This document shows, in pieces, positions 8,313 through 16,693 of a DNA stretch of 64,000 nucleotides. Each line of letters opens with the position of its first letter. Position 1 is the stretch's first letter. Source of the stretch: Novosphingobium sp. FKTRR1 (GTDB lineage: Bacteria > Pseudomonadota > Alphaproteobacteria > Sphingomonadales > Sphingomonadaceae). The stretch spans positions 310,001 through 374,000 of the forward strand of contig NZ_JAIZDA010000002.1 of the NCBI RefSeq assembly GCF_020404405.1, read 5' to 3'. The position numbers were made by a program, and so were the translations under genes. The notes below the pieces were generated by a model. The model had not been told where the DNA came from. It did no database searches and was given only the letters and a program-made list of their open reading frames with translations.

Positions 8313-9314
8313 GTGACCAACCAGCCCGCCACGATCGACGTGATCGCCATCGGCAACGCCATCGTCGACGTGATGGCCCCGGCCAGCGAGGAGGATATCG
8401 CCCGGCTTGAAATGGCCAAGGGCGGGATGACGCTGGTCGATGCCGCGCGCGCCCACCACTTGTACGACGCGATGGGCCCTGCGCGCGAGATTTCGGGCGG
8501 TTCGGCCGCCAATACGCTGGCAGGCCTTGCCGCGCTCGGCGCCGATTGCGCCTTCATCGGACAAGTCGCGCAAGACCAGTTGGGCGAAGTCTTTGCCCAC
8601 GACATCCGCGCCGGTGGCATCGCCTTCGCCACCCCCGCGCGCGCGGGCGACCCATCGACCGCGCGCTGCCTGATCTTCGTCACGCCTGACGGACAGCGCA
8701 CGATGAACACGTTTCTGGGCGCCTCGCAGTTCCTGCCCGCCGATGCGCTTGATGAAACCACCATCGCGGCGGCCAAGGTGCTCTACCTTGAAGGCTACCT
8801 GTGGGATCCCGAAGAGCCGCGCCGGGCGATGCAACGCGCCATCGGCGCCGCGCGCGATGCCGGTCGTGAAGTGGCGTTCACTTTGTCCGACGCCTTTGTC
8901 ATCGCCCGCCACGGCGACGATTTCCGCGCGCTGATCGCCGCCGGGCAGATCGACATCCTGTTTGCCAATGAACACGAACTGGCCGCGCTGACCGGTTGCG
9001 CCGATGCCGACGACGGCATCGCCAAGCTGGCTCCGCAAGTGCCGGTGCTGGTCGTCACCCACGGAGAAAACGGCGCGCAGGCGATTGCGCATGGCCAGCG
9101 CGCGCGGGTCGATGCCGCTCCCGTGGCGCATGTGGTGGACACCACCGGCGCGGGCGACCTGTTCGCCGCCGGGTTCCTGTTCGGCCATGTACGCGGCGCG
9201 GCACTGGAAACGTGCCTGAAATTGGGTGCGGCCTGTGCGGCAGAAGTCATCAGCCACTACGGCGCGCGCCCCGAAGCCGACATCAAGGCGTTGGTCGCCC
9301 CGCTGCTCGGTTGA
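8313..9314 (+). CDS. PfkB-family carbohydrate/nucleoside kinase, probable adenosine kinase (GTG start)
   Basis: A 333-aa kinase. The N-terminal IAIGNAIVDV and SGGSAANTLAGLAALG segments and the C-terminal DTTGAGD box (276-282, containing the catalytic Asp) define the PfkB/ribokinase superfamily. Overall layout and length match proteins annotated as adenosine kinase in alphaproteobacteria (adenosine + ATP to AMP + ADP), but substrate specificity cannot be read from the motifs alone. The start is a GTG at 8313 (MTNQPATIDV), preceded by CGGAG. A strong hairpin at 9323-9357 separates it from the convergent purD gene. A purine-salvage role next to purD would make sense but is inferred. Confidence 0.85.
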   Translation: MTNQPATIDVIAIGNAIVDVMAPASEEDIARLEMAKGGMTLVDAARAHHLYDAMGPAREISGGSAANTLAGLAALGADCAFIGQVAQDQLGEVFAHDIRAGGIAFATPARAGDPSTARCLIFVTPDGQRTMNTFLGASQFLPADALDETTIAAAKVLYLEGYLWDPEEPRRAMQRAIGAARDAGREVAFTLSDAFVIARHGDDFRALIAAGQIDILFANEHELAALTGCADADDGIAKLAPQVPVLVVTHGENGAQAIAHGQRARVDAAPVAHVVDTTGAGDLFAAGFLFGHVRGAALETCLKLGAACAAEVISHYGARPEADIKALVAPLLG

Positions 9315-9322
9315 GGCAAAGC

Positions 9323-9357
9323 CGCATGCGGACGGTCGGGCTGACCGTCCGCATGCG
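9323..9357. terminator. Bidirectional terminator-like hairpin between convergent genes
   Basis: A perfect 15-bp inverted repeat (CGCATGCGGACGGTC and its complement) encloses a 5-nt GGGCT loop. It lies between the kinase stop (9314) and the purD stop (9378), which converge. There is no clear T-tract on either side, so it may pause polymerase or stabilise 3' ends rather than act as a full intrinsic terminator. Confidence 0.6.
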
Positions 9358-9377
9358 CTGATAACAGAACACTGGCG

Positions 9378-10664
9378 TCAGATCGCGGCATCCTCGCGCG
9401 CGATCTCGCGATAGCCGATATCGTTGCGGCAAAAGCCGTCGGCAAAGTCGACCAGCGCAACCGCGCGATAGGCAGCATCGCGCGCGGCGCGCACCGTGGA
9501 CCCGCGCGCCGTCACGTTGAGGACGCGACCGCCACTGGCCACGATCTTGCCCGCGTCATCGGTCTTGGTGCCCGCATGAAAGACTTTGGCTCCGTCCGCC
9601 TCGGCCAAAGCGATTCCGCTGATCGCACCGCCTTTGACCGGGGTGTCGGGATAACCGCTGGCGGCCAGCACCACGGTGAGTGCCGGATCGGGCGAGAACA
9701 CCGGGGCGGCGATTTCCGCCAGCCGCTCTTGCGCGCAGGCCAGCAGCAGCTCGACCAGATCGCTTTCCAGCCGCAGCATCAGCACCTGGCACTCGGGATC
9801 GCCGAAGCGGGCGTTGTATTCGATCAGCTTGGGGCCCTGCTCGGTCAGCATCAACCCCGCGTAGAGTACGCCCGAATACGGCGTCCCCTCTGCGGCAAGC
9901 GTGCGCACCGTCGGCGCGACGATCTGCGCCAAAGCTTGTGCTTCGAGTTCGGGGGTCAATACGCGCGCCGGGCTGTACGATCCCATGCCACCAGTGTTGG
10001 GGCCGGTATCGCCGTCGCCCACGCGCTTGTGATCCTGCGCCGATGCGAGTGGCACGATGGCAGTGCCATCGGTCAGCACGAAGAAGCTCGCTTCCTCGCC
10101 TTCAAGAAACTCCTCGACCACCGCTTCGGCGCCAGCCGCACCAAAACGCCCGGCGAAGATGTCTTCCACCGCCGCGACCGCCTCGGCCATGGTCATCGCC
10201 ACGGTCACGCCCTTGCCTGCGGCCAACCCGTCGGCCTTGATCACCACCGGCGCGCCGAAACGGTCGAGCGCGGCAAGGCCTTGCGCAAGGCTGGTGACAC
10301 GCTCGTACCCGGCGGTCGGGATATTGGCGCGGGCGCACAAGTCCTTGGTGAAACCCTTCGAGCCTTCCAGTTGCGCCGGTGCCTTGTCCGGACCGAACAC
10401 CGGGAAACCCGCCGCCCGCAGCGAATCGCCAAGTCCATCGACCAGCGGCGCTTCGGGGCCGACGACGACCAGGCCGATCGCGTGATCGACACAGAACCGC
10501 ACAACCGCCGCATGGTCGGCCACGTCCAGCGTGACAAGCTGCGCGTGATCGGCAATGCCCGGATTGCCCGGCGCGGCGTAGAGCTTGCCCAGCCGTGGCG
10601 ATTGCGCCAGTTTCCACGCCAGCGCATGTTCGCGCCCGCCCGACCCCAGCAACAGGATATTCAT
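9378..10664 (-). CDS. purD: Phosphoribosylamine-glycine ligase (GARS)
   Basis: A 428-aa ATP-grasp ligase joining 5-phosphoribosylamine and glycine, the second step of de novo purine synthesis. It begins with the typical [19 protein letters not shown]. The ATP-grasp region includes [13 protein letters not shown] and [11 protein letters not shown], and the C-terminal part has the conserved [10 protein letters not shown] and [11 protein letters not shown]. Length is normal and there is no fusion to purM or purN. The start codon overlaps that of the divergent xseA gene (CAT/ATG sharing 10662-10665), so each gene's promoter must lie inside the other. A GGAAGGG Shine-Dalgarno precedes the ATG. Confidence 0.96.
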   Translation of the reverse strand: MNILLLGSGGREHALAWKLAQSPRLGKLYAAPGNPGIADHAQLVTLDVADHAAVVRFCVDHAIGLVVVGPEAPLVDGLGDSLRAAGFPVFGPDKAPAQLEGSKGFTKDLCARANIPTAGYERVTSLAQGLAALDRFGAPVVIKADGLAAGKGVTVAMTMAEAVAAVEDIFAGRFGAAGAEAVVEEFLEGEEASFFVLTDGTAIVPLASAQDHKRVGDGDTGPNTGGMGSYSPARVLTPELEAQALAQIVAPTVRTLAAEGTPYSGVLYAGLMLTEQGPKLIEYNARFGDPECQVLMLRLESDLVELLLACAQERLAEIAAPVFSPDPALTVVLAASGYPDTPVKGGAISGIALAEADGAKVFHAGTKTDDAGKIVASGGRVLNVTARGSTVRAARDAAYRAVALVDFADGFCRNDIGYREIAREDAAI

Positions 10665-12150
10665 GGCTTTCCCTTCCGCGCCCTATGACGACGACGATGA
10701 CGGCAGCAAAGGCGCGCTCCTAGCGAGGGATGCGGCGGGCGACAACGCTCCGGCGCTGTCGATATCCGAGATTTCCGCGCTGTTGAAGCGGACGGTCGAG
10801 GATCGCTTCGGCTTCGTGCGGGTGCGCGGCGAACTTTCGGGCGTGAAGCGGGCTGCATCGGGCCACCTCTACCTGTCGTTGAAGGACGAGAATGCACGGC
10901 TTGACGGGGTGATGTGGCGCGGCAGCGTGCAGCGGCTCGGCTTCCGCCCGGCCGATGGCGTGGAAGTGATCGCCACCGGCAAGCTGACGACTTATCCGGG
11001 GCGCTCGAACTACCAGATCGTGATCGACCGGATGGAAATCGCGGGCGAAGGCGCGCTGCTGGCGCTTCTGGAAAAGACCAAGGCCCGGCTCGAGGCTGAG
11101 GGGCTGTTCTCGCCATCGCGCAAACGGGCGCTGCCGTTCCTGCCGCTTGTCATCGGGGTGGTCACATCGCCCACCGGCGCGGTGATCCGCGACATCCTCC
11201 ACCGGCTGCGCGATCGCTTTCCCAGCCACGTGCTGGTCTGGCCGGTGCTGGTGCAGGGTCAGGGTGCAGCAGGCCAGATCGCGGCGGCGGTGCGTGGCTT
11301 TTCCGCCATCGCGCCGGGCGGCCCGGTACCGCGTCCCGATCTGGTGATCGTGGCGCGCGGCGGCGGCTCGATCGAGGACTTGTGGAGCTTCAACGAAGAA
11401 GAAGTCGTCCGCGCCGTCGCTGAATGCTCGATCCCGGTGATCAGCGCGGTGGGCCACGAGACCGACACCACCTTGTGCGACTTCGCCGCCGACTTGCGCG
11501 CGCCCACCCCTACGGCGGCCGCCGAGATCGCGGTGCCGGTGCTGGGCGAGCTGGCCGCCACCTTGGCCGACTTGCGTGCGCGTCAGTCTCGCGCTGCCGT
11601 CCGCCTGTTTGCCCAAGCGCGCGAACGGCTGGACTTGCGCGCGCGCCGCCTGCCCCAGCCGCACACCCTGCTGCAGGCGCAGGCGCAGCGGCTCGACGAT
11701 CTGGGCGAGCGCTTGCGCCGTGCGCTGGGCCATCGCACCGACCTCGCCGCAGCCCAGCTCGCCCGCCATGCCGGAGCCTTGCGTCCCGCGCTGCTGACCG
11801 CGCAGACCACGCGCGGGCGTGAGCGACTTGCGGCAACGCGGCTGCGACCCGAACTGGTGCTGCAGCGGATCGACGGCTGGCGCAGACAATTGGATGGCCT
11901 CGAACGGTTGCGGCTGTCGCTCAACCCCAAGGCGCTGCTGGAACGGGGCTATGTACTCGTCACCGACCCGCACGGCCATGTCGTCAAGACGCGCGCCGAT
12001 GCGACGGTCCATGCAACCTTGCGGCTCAACTTTGCCGATGGCACGCTCGATGTCGCTGCGACTGATTCCCCCGTAACACCGCCGCCCCCGCGCTCTGCCC
12101 CACGCGCCAGAACCGCAAAAACCAGCGACAATCAGCAGGAATTGTTTTGA
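10663..12150 (+). CDS. xseA: Exodeoxyribonuclease VII large subunit
   Basis: A 495-aa protein, the catalytic subunit of exonuclease VII, which degrades single-stranded DNA. After a short acidic leader ([10 protein letters not shown]), an OB-fold domain starts near residue 40 ([18 protein letters not shown]). The catalytic domain follows ([44 protein letters not shown]), then a long helical region and the C-terminal [14 protein letters not shown] segment. The frame is open to 10585, but that part overlaps the purD start; the ATG at 10663 fits the family's length and has an AGGA upstream. The DUF2093 and M23 genes follow on the same strand. The small subunit gene xseB is not in the window. Confidence 0.95.
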   Translation: MAFPSAPYDDDDDGSKGALLARDAAGDNAPALSISEISALLKRTVEDRFGFVRVRGELSGVKRAASGHLYLSLKDENARLDGVMWRGSVQRLGFRPADGVEVIATGKLTTYPGRSNYQIVIDRMEIAGEGALLALLEKTKARLEAEGLFSPSRKRALPFLPLVIGVVTSPTGAVIRDILHRLRDRFPSHVLVWPVLVQGQGAAGQIAAAVRGFSAIAPGGPVPRPDLVIVARGGGSIEDLWSFNEEEVVRAVAECSIPVISAVGHETDTTLCDFAADLRAPTPTAAAEIAVPVLGELAATLADLRARQSRAAVRLFAQARERLDLRARRLPQPHTLLQAQAQRLDDLGERLRRALGHRTDLAAAQLARHAGALRPALLTAQTTRGRERLAATRLRPELVLQRIDGWRRQLDGLERLRLSLNPKALLERGYVLVTDPHGHVVKTRADATVHATLRLNFADGTLDVAATDSPVTPPPPRSAPRARTAKTSDNQQELF

Positions 12151-12176
12151 GACGCGTTCGCGCCTAGATTGGCCCT

Positions 12177-12380
12177 ATGTTGATGTCGCCTGCCGGCCGC
12201 CTTGCGCGCCTTCACTACCTGCCCGGAAGCTTTCGCCAGTTGAGCGCGGGTGATCACGTGGTCTGCGCGGTCAGCGGTGCGCCGATCCCGCTCGATGCGC
12301 TGCGCTATTGGAGCGCTGAGCGGCAAGAGGCTTATGCCACCGCCGATATCGCCACCAAACGCCTGTTGTCACCAGCCTGA
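12177..12380 (+). CDS. DUF2093 domain-containing small protein
   Basis: A 67-aa protein. The core LHYLPGSFRQLSAGDHVVCAVSGAPIPLDALRYWSAERQEAYA matches the alphaproteobacterial DUF2093 pattern (a short beta-rich domain, a Cys/Pro turn, then RYW and RQEAY). The function is unknown; it is predicted cytoplasmic. It starts 27 bp after xseA and ends 3 bp before the M23 peptidase gene, so the three are probably co-transcribed. An in-frame ATG at 12183 is an alternative start. Confidence 0.85.
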   Translation: MLMSPAGRLARLHYLPGSFRQLSAGDHVVCAVSGAPIPLDALRYWSAERQEAYATADIATKRLLSPA

Positions 12381-12382
12381 CC

Positions 12383-13237
12383 ATGCACCGCCGCCACGCC
12401 CTTGCGCTTGCTGGTGGTGGACTTGCGGCACTGACGATCCGACAAGCGGCAAGGGCCATCTCGGCCATTGCCCAGCCGATCGAGATTCAGTCGCCAATGG
12501 CACTGACTCAGGGCGGATGGCTCCGCGCCCGCGCCATGCCGGGACAGGTCAAGCTGGACGGAATCGGACTTCCGGTTGCCGACGACGGCCTGTTCTTCAC
12601 CGCCTTTGATCGCGATGCCCCGCCACGCATGGTCCTTCGGTACGAACCCGGCGACGGCGGGGTACCGTTCGAACTACCCCTGACCATTGCGCCCCGCGCA
12701 TGGGCCATCGAGCATGTCGACACGCCGCTGCGCCCGCCATCGGCCGGGCCAGACGCCAGTTTCATGGCCCGGCGCAAGGGCGAACTCGCGCAAATCAAGG
12801 CCGCCCGTGCCCGCGAAACGGGCGCACAGGGATGGCGGCAGGCGATGGTGCGACCGGCACGAGGCCGCTTTTCCGGGCGCTTCGGATCGCAACGCGTCTA
12901 TCAGGGCCAACCCGGCGCCTATCATTCCGGGCTGGATATTGCCGGAGCGGCTGGCACTCCCTATGTGGCCCCAGCCAGCGGCACGGTGGTTCTGGCGGCC
13001 ACGGCACCCTTCACGCTTGAGGGGCACCTGTTGCTGCTCGACCACGGCATGGGGCTGTGCAGCGCGTTCCTGCATGCCGCGCAATTGCTGGTTGCCGAGG
13101 GGGATTCGGTGCAGCAGGGCCAGCCGCTTGGCCTGATCGGCCAAACCGGACGCGCCACCGGGCCGCATTTGCATTGGTCGCTTACCTGGCGCGGCAGTCG
13201 GCTCGACCCGCAGCTGTTCCTTGCGCCTGCGGGCTGA
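12383..13237 (+). CDS. M23-family metallopeptidase, Tat-type exported
   Basis: A 284-aa exported protein. The N-terminus MHRRHALALAGGG has a twin Arg and a hydrophobic stretch, resembling a Tat or Sec signal. A C-terminal LytM/M23 domain (about 155-280) holds the zinc and catalytic positions: H181 and D185 (YHSGLDIAG), H231 (LHAAQ) and H262/H264 (GPHLHW). Such enzymes cut peptidoglycan cross-links or activate amidases. All ligands look intact, so it should be active, unlike many LytM regulators. It follows the DUF2093 gene by 3 bp. The N-terminal region (about 30-150) resembles a small beta domain and is otherwise unassigned. Confidence 0.88.
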   Translation: MHRRHALALAGGGLAALTIRQAARAISAIAQPIEIQSPMALTQGGWLRARAMPGQVKLDGIGLPVADDGLFFTAFDRDAPPRMVLRYEPGDGGVPFELPLTIAPRAWAIEHVDTPLRPPSAGPDASFMARRKGELAQIKAARARETGAQGWRQAMVRPARGRFSGRFGSQRVYQGQPGAYHSGLDIAGAAGTPYVAPASGTVVLAATAPFTLEGHLLLLDHGMGLCSAFLHAAQLLVAEGDSVQQGQPLGLIGQTGRATGPHLHWSLTWRGSRLDPQLFLAPAG

Positions 13238-13623
13238 AATATTCCGCCCTGCGCACGCAGACGCAGCATTGTTTCAGCCGTAACCGTTCCAAGTGAAATT
13301 TTAATAGGCGGAAATGTCACACCGGGCAACTTCCGCGCATCGGCAGCAATCCAAAGCTGCGCCTGACCGTCACATTGCGTCGCAACACGTGTTGCTCTGT
13401 CGCAACATGTCTCGACCGATTTCGTACGTAGCCCTACTTCGCGCTTCCAAGCGGGCGTGCTTATCTTTCAGTAAGGTCCATCATTTCCCGAAAACCGTGG
13501 AGCCATGAGGACGTCCGGTACCGGCAAGCCAGAGCTTGCAGCCAGACATTCCTCGGGGGGATTCGGGAAATAGAACTTGCGGCATCCTTCCACCGGCGGG
13601 GTGTCAAAACGAGGACTGGACAC
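13238..13623. promoter_or_regulatory. 386-bp intergenic leader of the TonB receptor gene
   Basis: No convincing gene lies here. The segment holds two 12-bp direct repeats, GTCGCAACAYGT at 13379-13390 and 13399-13410, spaced 20 bp (about two helical turns). The first is part of a 14-bp perfect palindrome (GCAACACGTGTTGC, 13382-13395). A GAGGA Shine-Dalgarno lies at 13611-13615. The long leader suggests regulated transcription of the receptor, with the repeats as the best operator candidate. Confidence 0.45.
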
Positions 13624-16572
13624 GTGAAAAACACCAAGCTCACCACGTTGAAGCTCAGCGCTGCCCCGGTCGCGGTTGCGCTGGCGATGATCGCCGTTCC
13701 GGCATTCGCACAGGCCACCCCGGCCGGTGATGCCGCCGCGCCTGCCGCAACCGACGAAAACACCATCGTCGTCACCGGCAGCCTCATCCGCAACCCCAAC
13801 CTCGTTCAGGCGACCCCGGTCAACGTGACCACGGCCGACCAGATCGAACTGAAGCAGTCGAACACCGCCGAAGACGTGCTGCGCGAAGTGCCCGGCATCG
13901 TGGCGAACATCGGTTCGGCCGTGAACAACGGCAACGGTGGTTCGTCTTACGTCGACCTTCGCGGCCTCGGTTCCAACCGCAACATCGTGCTGCTTGACGG
14001 CCAGCGTCTGGTTCCGTCCGACCTTCAGGGCCGCGTCGACCTCAACAACATCCCGCTGGCGCTGATCAACCGCGTCGATGCGCTGACCGGCGCTGCCGTG
14101 ACCACTTATGGCGCGGACGCGATCACCGGCGTGGTCAACTTCGTCACCAAGAAGGACTTCACCGGCGTCGATCTGTCGGTGTCGGACCAGATCACCCAGA
14201 AGGGCGATGGCAACTACCTGCGTGCCGACGTGACCACCGGCGTCAACTTCGACGACGGCAAGGGCAACGCGGTCCTCAGCCTGGGCTACCAGAACTCCGA
14301 CCCCGTCTATCAGGGCGCGCGCGACTTCTCGAAGTACCAGGTCGACAGCTTCTCGGGCACCGCCGGCGGTTCGGGCACTGCAGTGCCTGCGCGCTTCTCG
14401 ATCAATGGCGCCAACCGCGTGATCGATCCGGCAACCGGCCTGTTGAAGCCCGGCTTCACGCCGTTCAACTTCAACCCCTACAACATCTTCCAGACGCCGT
14501 TCCGTCGCTACAATATCTTCGCTCAGGCGAACTACCAGATCAGCGACGCGGTCGAAGTCTATACCCGCGGCCTGTTCTCGAAGAACACCGTCAGCACGAT
14601 CATCGCGCCGTCGGGCGTGTTCGCATCGTCGGTGACGATCCCTTACAGCAACCCGTTCCTGCCCGCCGGTGCCGCCGGTCAGTTCTGCGCCGCCAACGGT
14701 TTGACCGACGCGCAGTGCACCGCTGCCCGCGCCGCCACCAGCCCGACGGACCCGAACTACAAGACCTTCAACACCGTCCTGCGTCGCCGCATGACCGAAA
14801 CCGGTACGCGTAACTCCGAGTACTCGTCGAACGTGTTCGACTACTCGCTCGGCTTCACCGGCCCGCTGACCAGCACGGTCAAGTGGGACGTGCGCGGCGC
14901 CTATGGCGAAAGCGACAAGACGCAGACCATCACTGGCTACGTCCTGACGTCGCGCGTGCGCGATGCACTGCTCGCCACCAACACGACCACCTGCATTTCG
15001 GGCAACGCGGGCTGCGTTCCGCTCAACGTGTTCGGTGCCGAAGGCACGATCACCCCGGCGATGGCGGGTTATCTGCTCAGCCCCTCGACCACCACGATCA
15101 AGACCTCGCTGCTGCAGGCCCGTGCACTGCTGTCGGGCGACTTCGGCTGGTCGGTTCCGGGCGCCAGCGAGCCGGTCGGCTTCGCTGTGGGCAGCGAATA
15201 CCGCAAGTACCACGCCGCCCAGATCTCGGACTCGCTGTCGAAGACGCCGGGTGAACTCGGTGGCGCCGGTGGCGCTGCGCCCGACATCGACGGCGGTTAT
15301 GACGTGTGGGAAGGCTACGGCGAATTGATCGCGCCGCTGGTTTCCGACAAGCCGCTGTTCAAGAGCCTGACCGTCGAAGGCGGCCTGCGTTACTCGAAGT
15401 ATCGGGTCAACCAGGGTCCGTCGACCAGCGCATGGACCTACAAGGGCGGTGCCACCTGGGAGCCGACCGACGGGATCAAGTTCCGCGGCAACTACGCTCA
15501 CGCCGTGCGCGCGCCCAACATCTACGAACTGTTCAACCCGGTCACGGTCAGCCTGACCAACCTCAAGACCGACCCTTGCGCCGGTACCGCCGTTCTGACC
15601 AACGCCAACCTCAAGGCTGTCTGCCTTGCGCAGGGCGCACCGGCGAACTCGATCGGCAAGATTGCCAACCCGACCGCGTCGCAGGCCAACGTCCAGATCG
15701 GTGGTAACAAGTTCCTGGCACCGGAAAAGGCCGACACCTTCACCGTCGGTACCGTGCTGCAGCCGGTTCGCGGCCTCAGCCTCTCGGTCGATTACTACAA
15801 GATCAAGGTCAAGGACGTGATCGGTTCGCCCACGCCTGGCGACATGATCAACTCGTGCTTCGGCAACCTGTCGGCCGCCAGCGCCACCAGCGCCGCTTGC
15901 ACCGTGATCCGTCGCGATCCGGCCACCGGTGGTCTTGATGGCGATCCGGCAACCGTGCTGGGTCTCTATGGTCCGCTGAACAACCTGGGCACGCTGAAGA
16001 CCGACGGCATCGACGTCATCCTCAACTACGTCCACTCGTTCGGCAAGGTGAAGTGGACCCTGTCGGCCAACGGCAACTACACCTTCCACGCGAAGTTCCA
16101 GGCAACTGCCACTTCGCTTGATCGTGAATGCATCGGCTACTACTCGGTCAACTGCAACTACTCGGGCTCGATCCAGCCCAAGTACACCTGGAGCGTGCGC
16201 AACACGGTTTCGGTCGATGCGATCGATCTGTCGCTGCTGTGGCGCCACATCTCCAGCGTGAAGCAGGAACCGCAGGACGTGATCGACTCCGGCGCCGCCT
16301 TCTCGGGCACGCTCCCTTCGGACATCGGTTCGCTGTCGGGTCAGACGGTCAACTTCGGCAAGATTTCGGCTTACGACATCTTCGACCTGACCGCCCGCTT
16401 CAACGTCGATCCGTTCACCCTCACCTTCACGGTGCAGAACCTGTTCGACAAGACGCCGCCGATCGTTGGCAACACCATCGGTTCGACCAGCTACAACAGC
16501 GGCAACACCTATCCGTCGACTTACGACGCGCTGGGCCGTCGCTTCGCGGTGGGCGCCCGCCTGAAGTTCTGA
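13624..16572 (+). CDS. TonB-dependent outer-membrane receptor (GTG start)
   Basis: A 982-aa outer-membrane beta-barrel. A signal peptide (about 1-30, ending VPAFAQA) and an Ala/Pro linker come first. A TonB-box-like DENTIVVTGS precedes the plug domain (about 48-165, with LREVPGIV, VDLRGLGSNRNIVLLDGQR and TTYGADAITGVVNFVTKKDF). The barrel follows and ends in Phe, as required for BAM-dependent assembly. The substrate is unknown; no siderophore- or cobalamin-specific feature is visible. The start is a GTG at 13624, eight nt after GAGGA. It heads a block encoding sulfotransferase and hydroxylase proteins, an arrangement that suggests uptake or display of a modified peptide or glycan. A strong terminator follows. 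Confidence 0.93.
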   Translation: MKNTKLTTLKLSAAPVAVALAMIAVPAFAQATPAGDAAAPAATDENTIVVTGSLIRNPNLVQATPVNVTTADQIELKQSNTAEDVLREVPGIVANIGSAVNNGNGGSSYVDLRGLGSNRNIVLLDGQRLVPSDLQGRVDLNNIPLALINRVDALTGAAVTTYGADAITGVVNFVTKKDFTGVDLSVSDQITQKGDGNYLRADVTTGVNFDDGKGNAVLSLGYQNSDPVYQGARDFSKYQVDSFSGTAGGSGTAVPARFSINGANRVIDPATGLLKPGFTPFNFNPYNIFQTPFRRYNIFAQANYQISDAVEVYTRGLFSKNTVSTIIAPSGVFASSVTIPYSNPFLPAGAAGQFCAANGLTDAQCTAARAATSPTDPNYKTFNTVLRRRMTETGTRNSEYSSNVFDYSLGFTGPLTSTVKWDVRGAYGESDKTQTITGYVLTSRVRDALLATNTTTCISGNAGCVPLNVFGAEGTITPAMAGYLLSPSTTTIKTSLLQARALLSGDFGWSVPGASEPVGFAVGSEYRKYHAAQISDSLSKTPGELGGAGGAAPDIDGGYDVWEGYGELIAPLVSDKPLFKSLTVEGGLRYSKYRVNQGPSTSAWTYKGGATWEPTDGIKFRGNYAHAVRAPNIYELFNPVTVSLTNLKTDPCAGTAVLTNANLKAVCLAQGAPANSIGKIANPTASQANVQIGGNKFLAPEKADTFTVGTVLQPVRGLSLSVDYYKIKVKDVIGSPTPGDMINSCFGNLSAASATSAACTVIRRDPATGGLDGDPATVLGLYGPLNNLGTLKTDGIDVILNYVHSFGKVKWTLSANGNYTFHAKFQATATSLDRECIGYYSVNCNYSGSIQPKYTWSVRNTVSVDAIDLSLLWRHISSVKQEPQDVIDSGAAFSGTLPSDIGSLSGQTVNFGKISAYDIFDLTARFNVDPFTLTFTVQNLFDKTPPIVGNTIGSTSYNSGNTYPSTYDALGRRFAVGARLKF

Positions 16573-16607
16573 TCCCTTACCGGACCGGAACAACGGCAAA
16601 CCAGATC

Positions 16608-16641
16608 GGGGGTGGACCGCAAGGTCCGCCCCCTTTCGTTT
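16608..16641 (+). terminator. Rho-independent terminator after the TonB receptor gene
   Basis: An 11-bp stem (GGGGGTGGACC / GGTCCGCCCCC with one G-T wobble) closes a GCAA tetraloop and is followed by TTTCGTTT. It lies 36 bp past the receptor stop, so the receptor message should mostly end here. The sulfotransferase gene 53 bp further on would depend on read-through or its own promoter. Confidence 0.85.
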
Positions 16642-16693
16642 GCACCACGCTCAAGCTTGACCTTGGCAGACCTTGCGCCAAAGAGTCTGCCCG

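Noticed and set aside
13505..13573. A 22-codon ORF in the TonB receptor leader
   Set aside because: The Shine-Dalgarno is only 2-3 nt from the ATG and the peptide has no regulatory signature; it cannot be separated from chance.
13468..16599. A 1043-codon open frame antisense to the TonB receptor gene
   Set aside because: It has no recognisable domain and mirrors the receptor's strongly biased codon use; high-GC genes often leave the antisense frame open.
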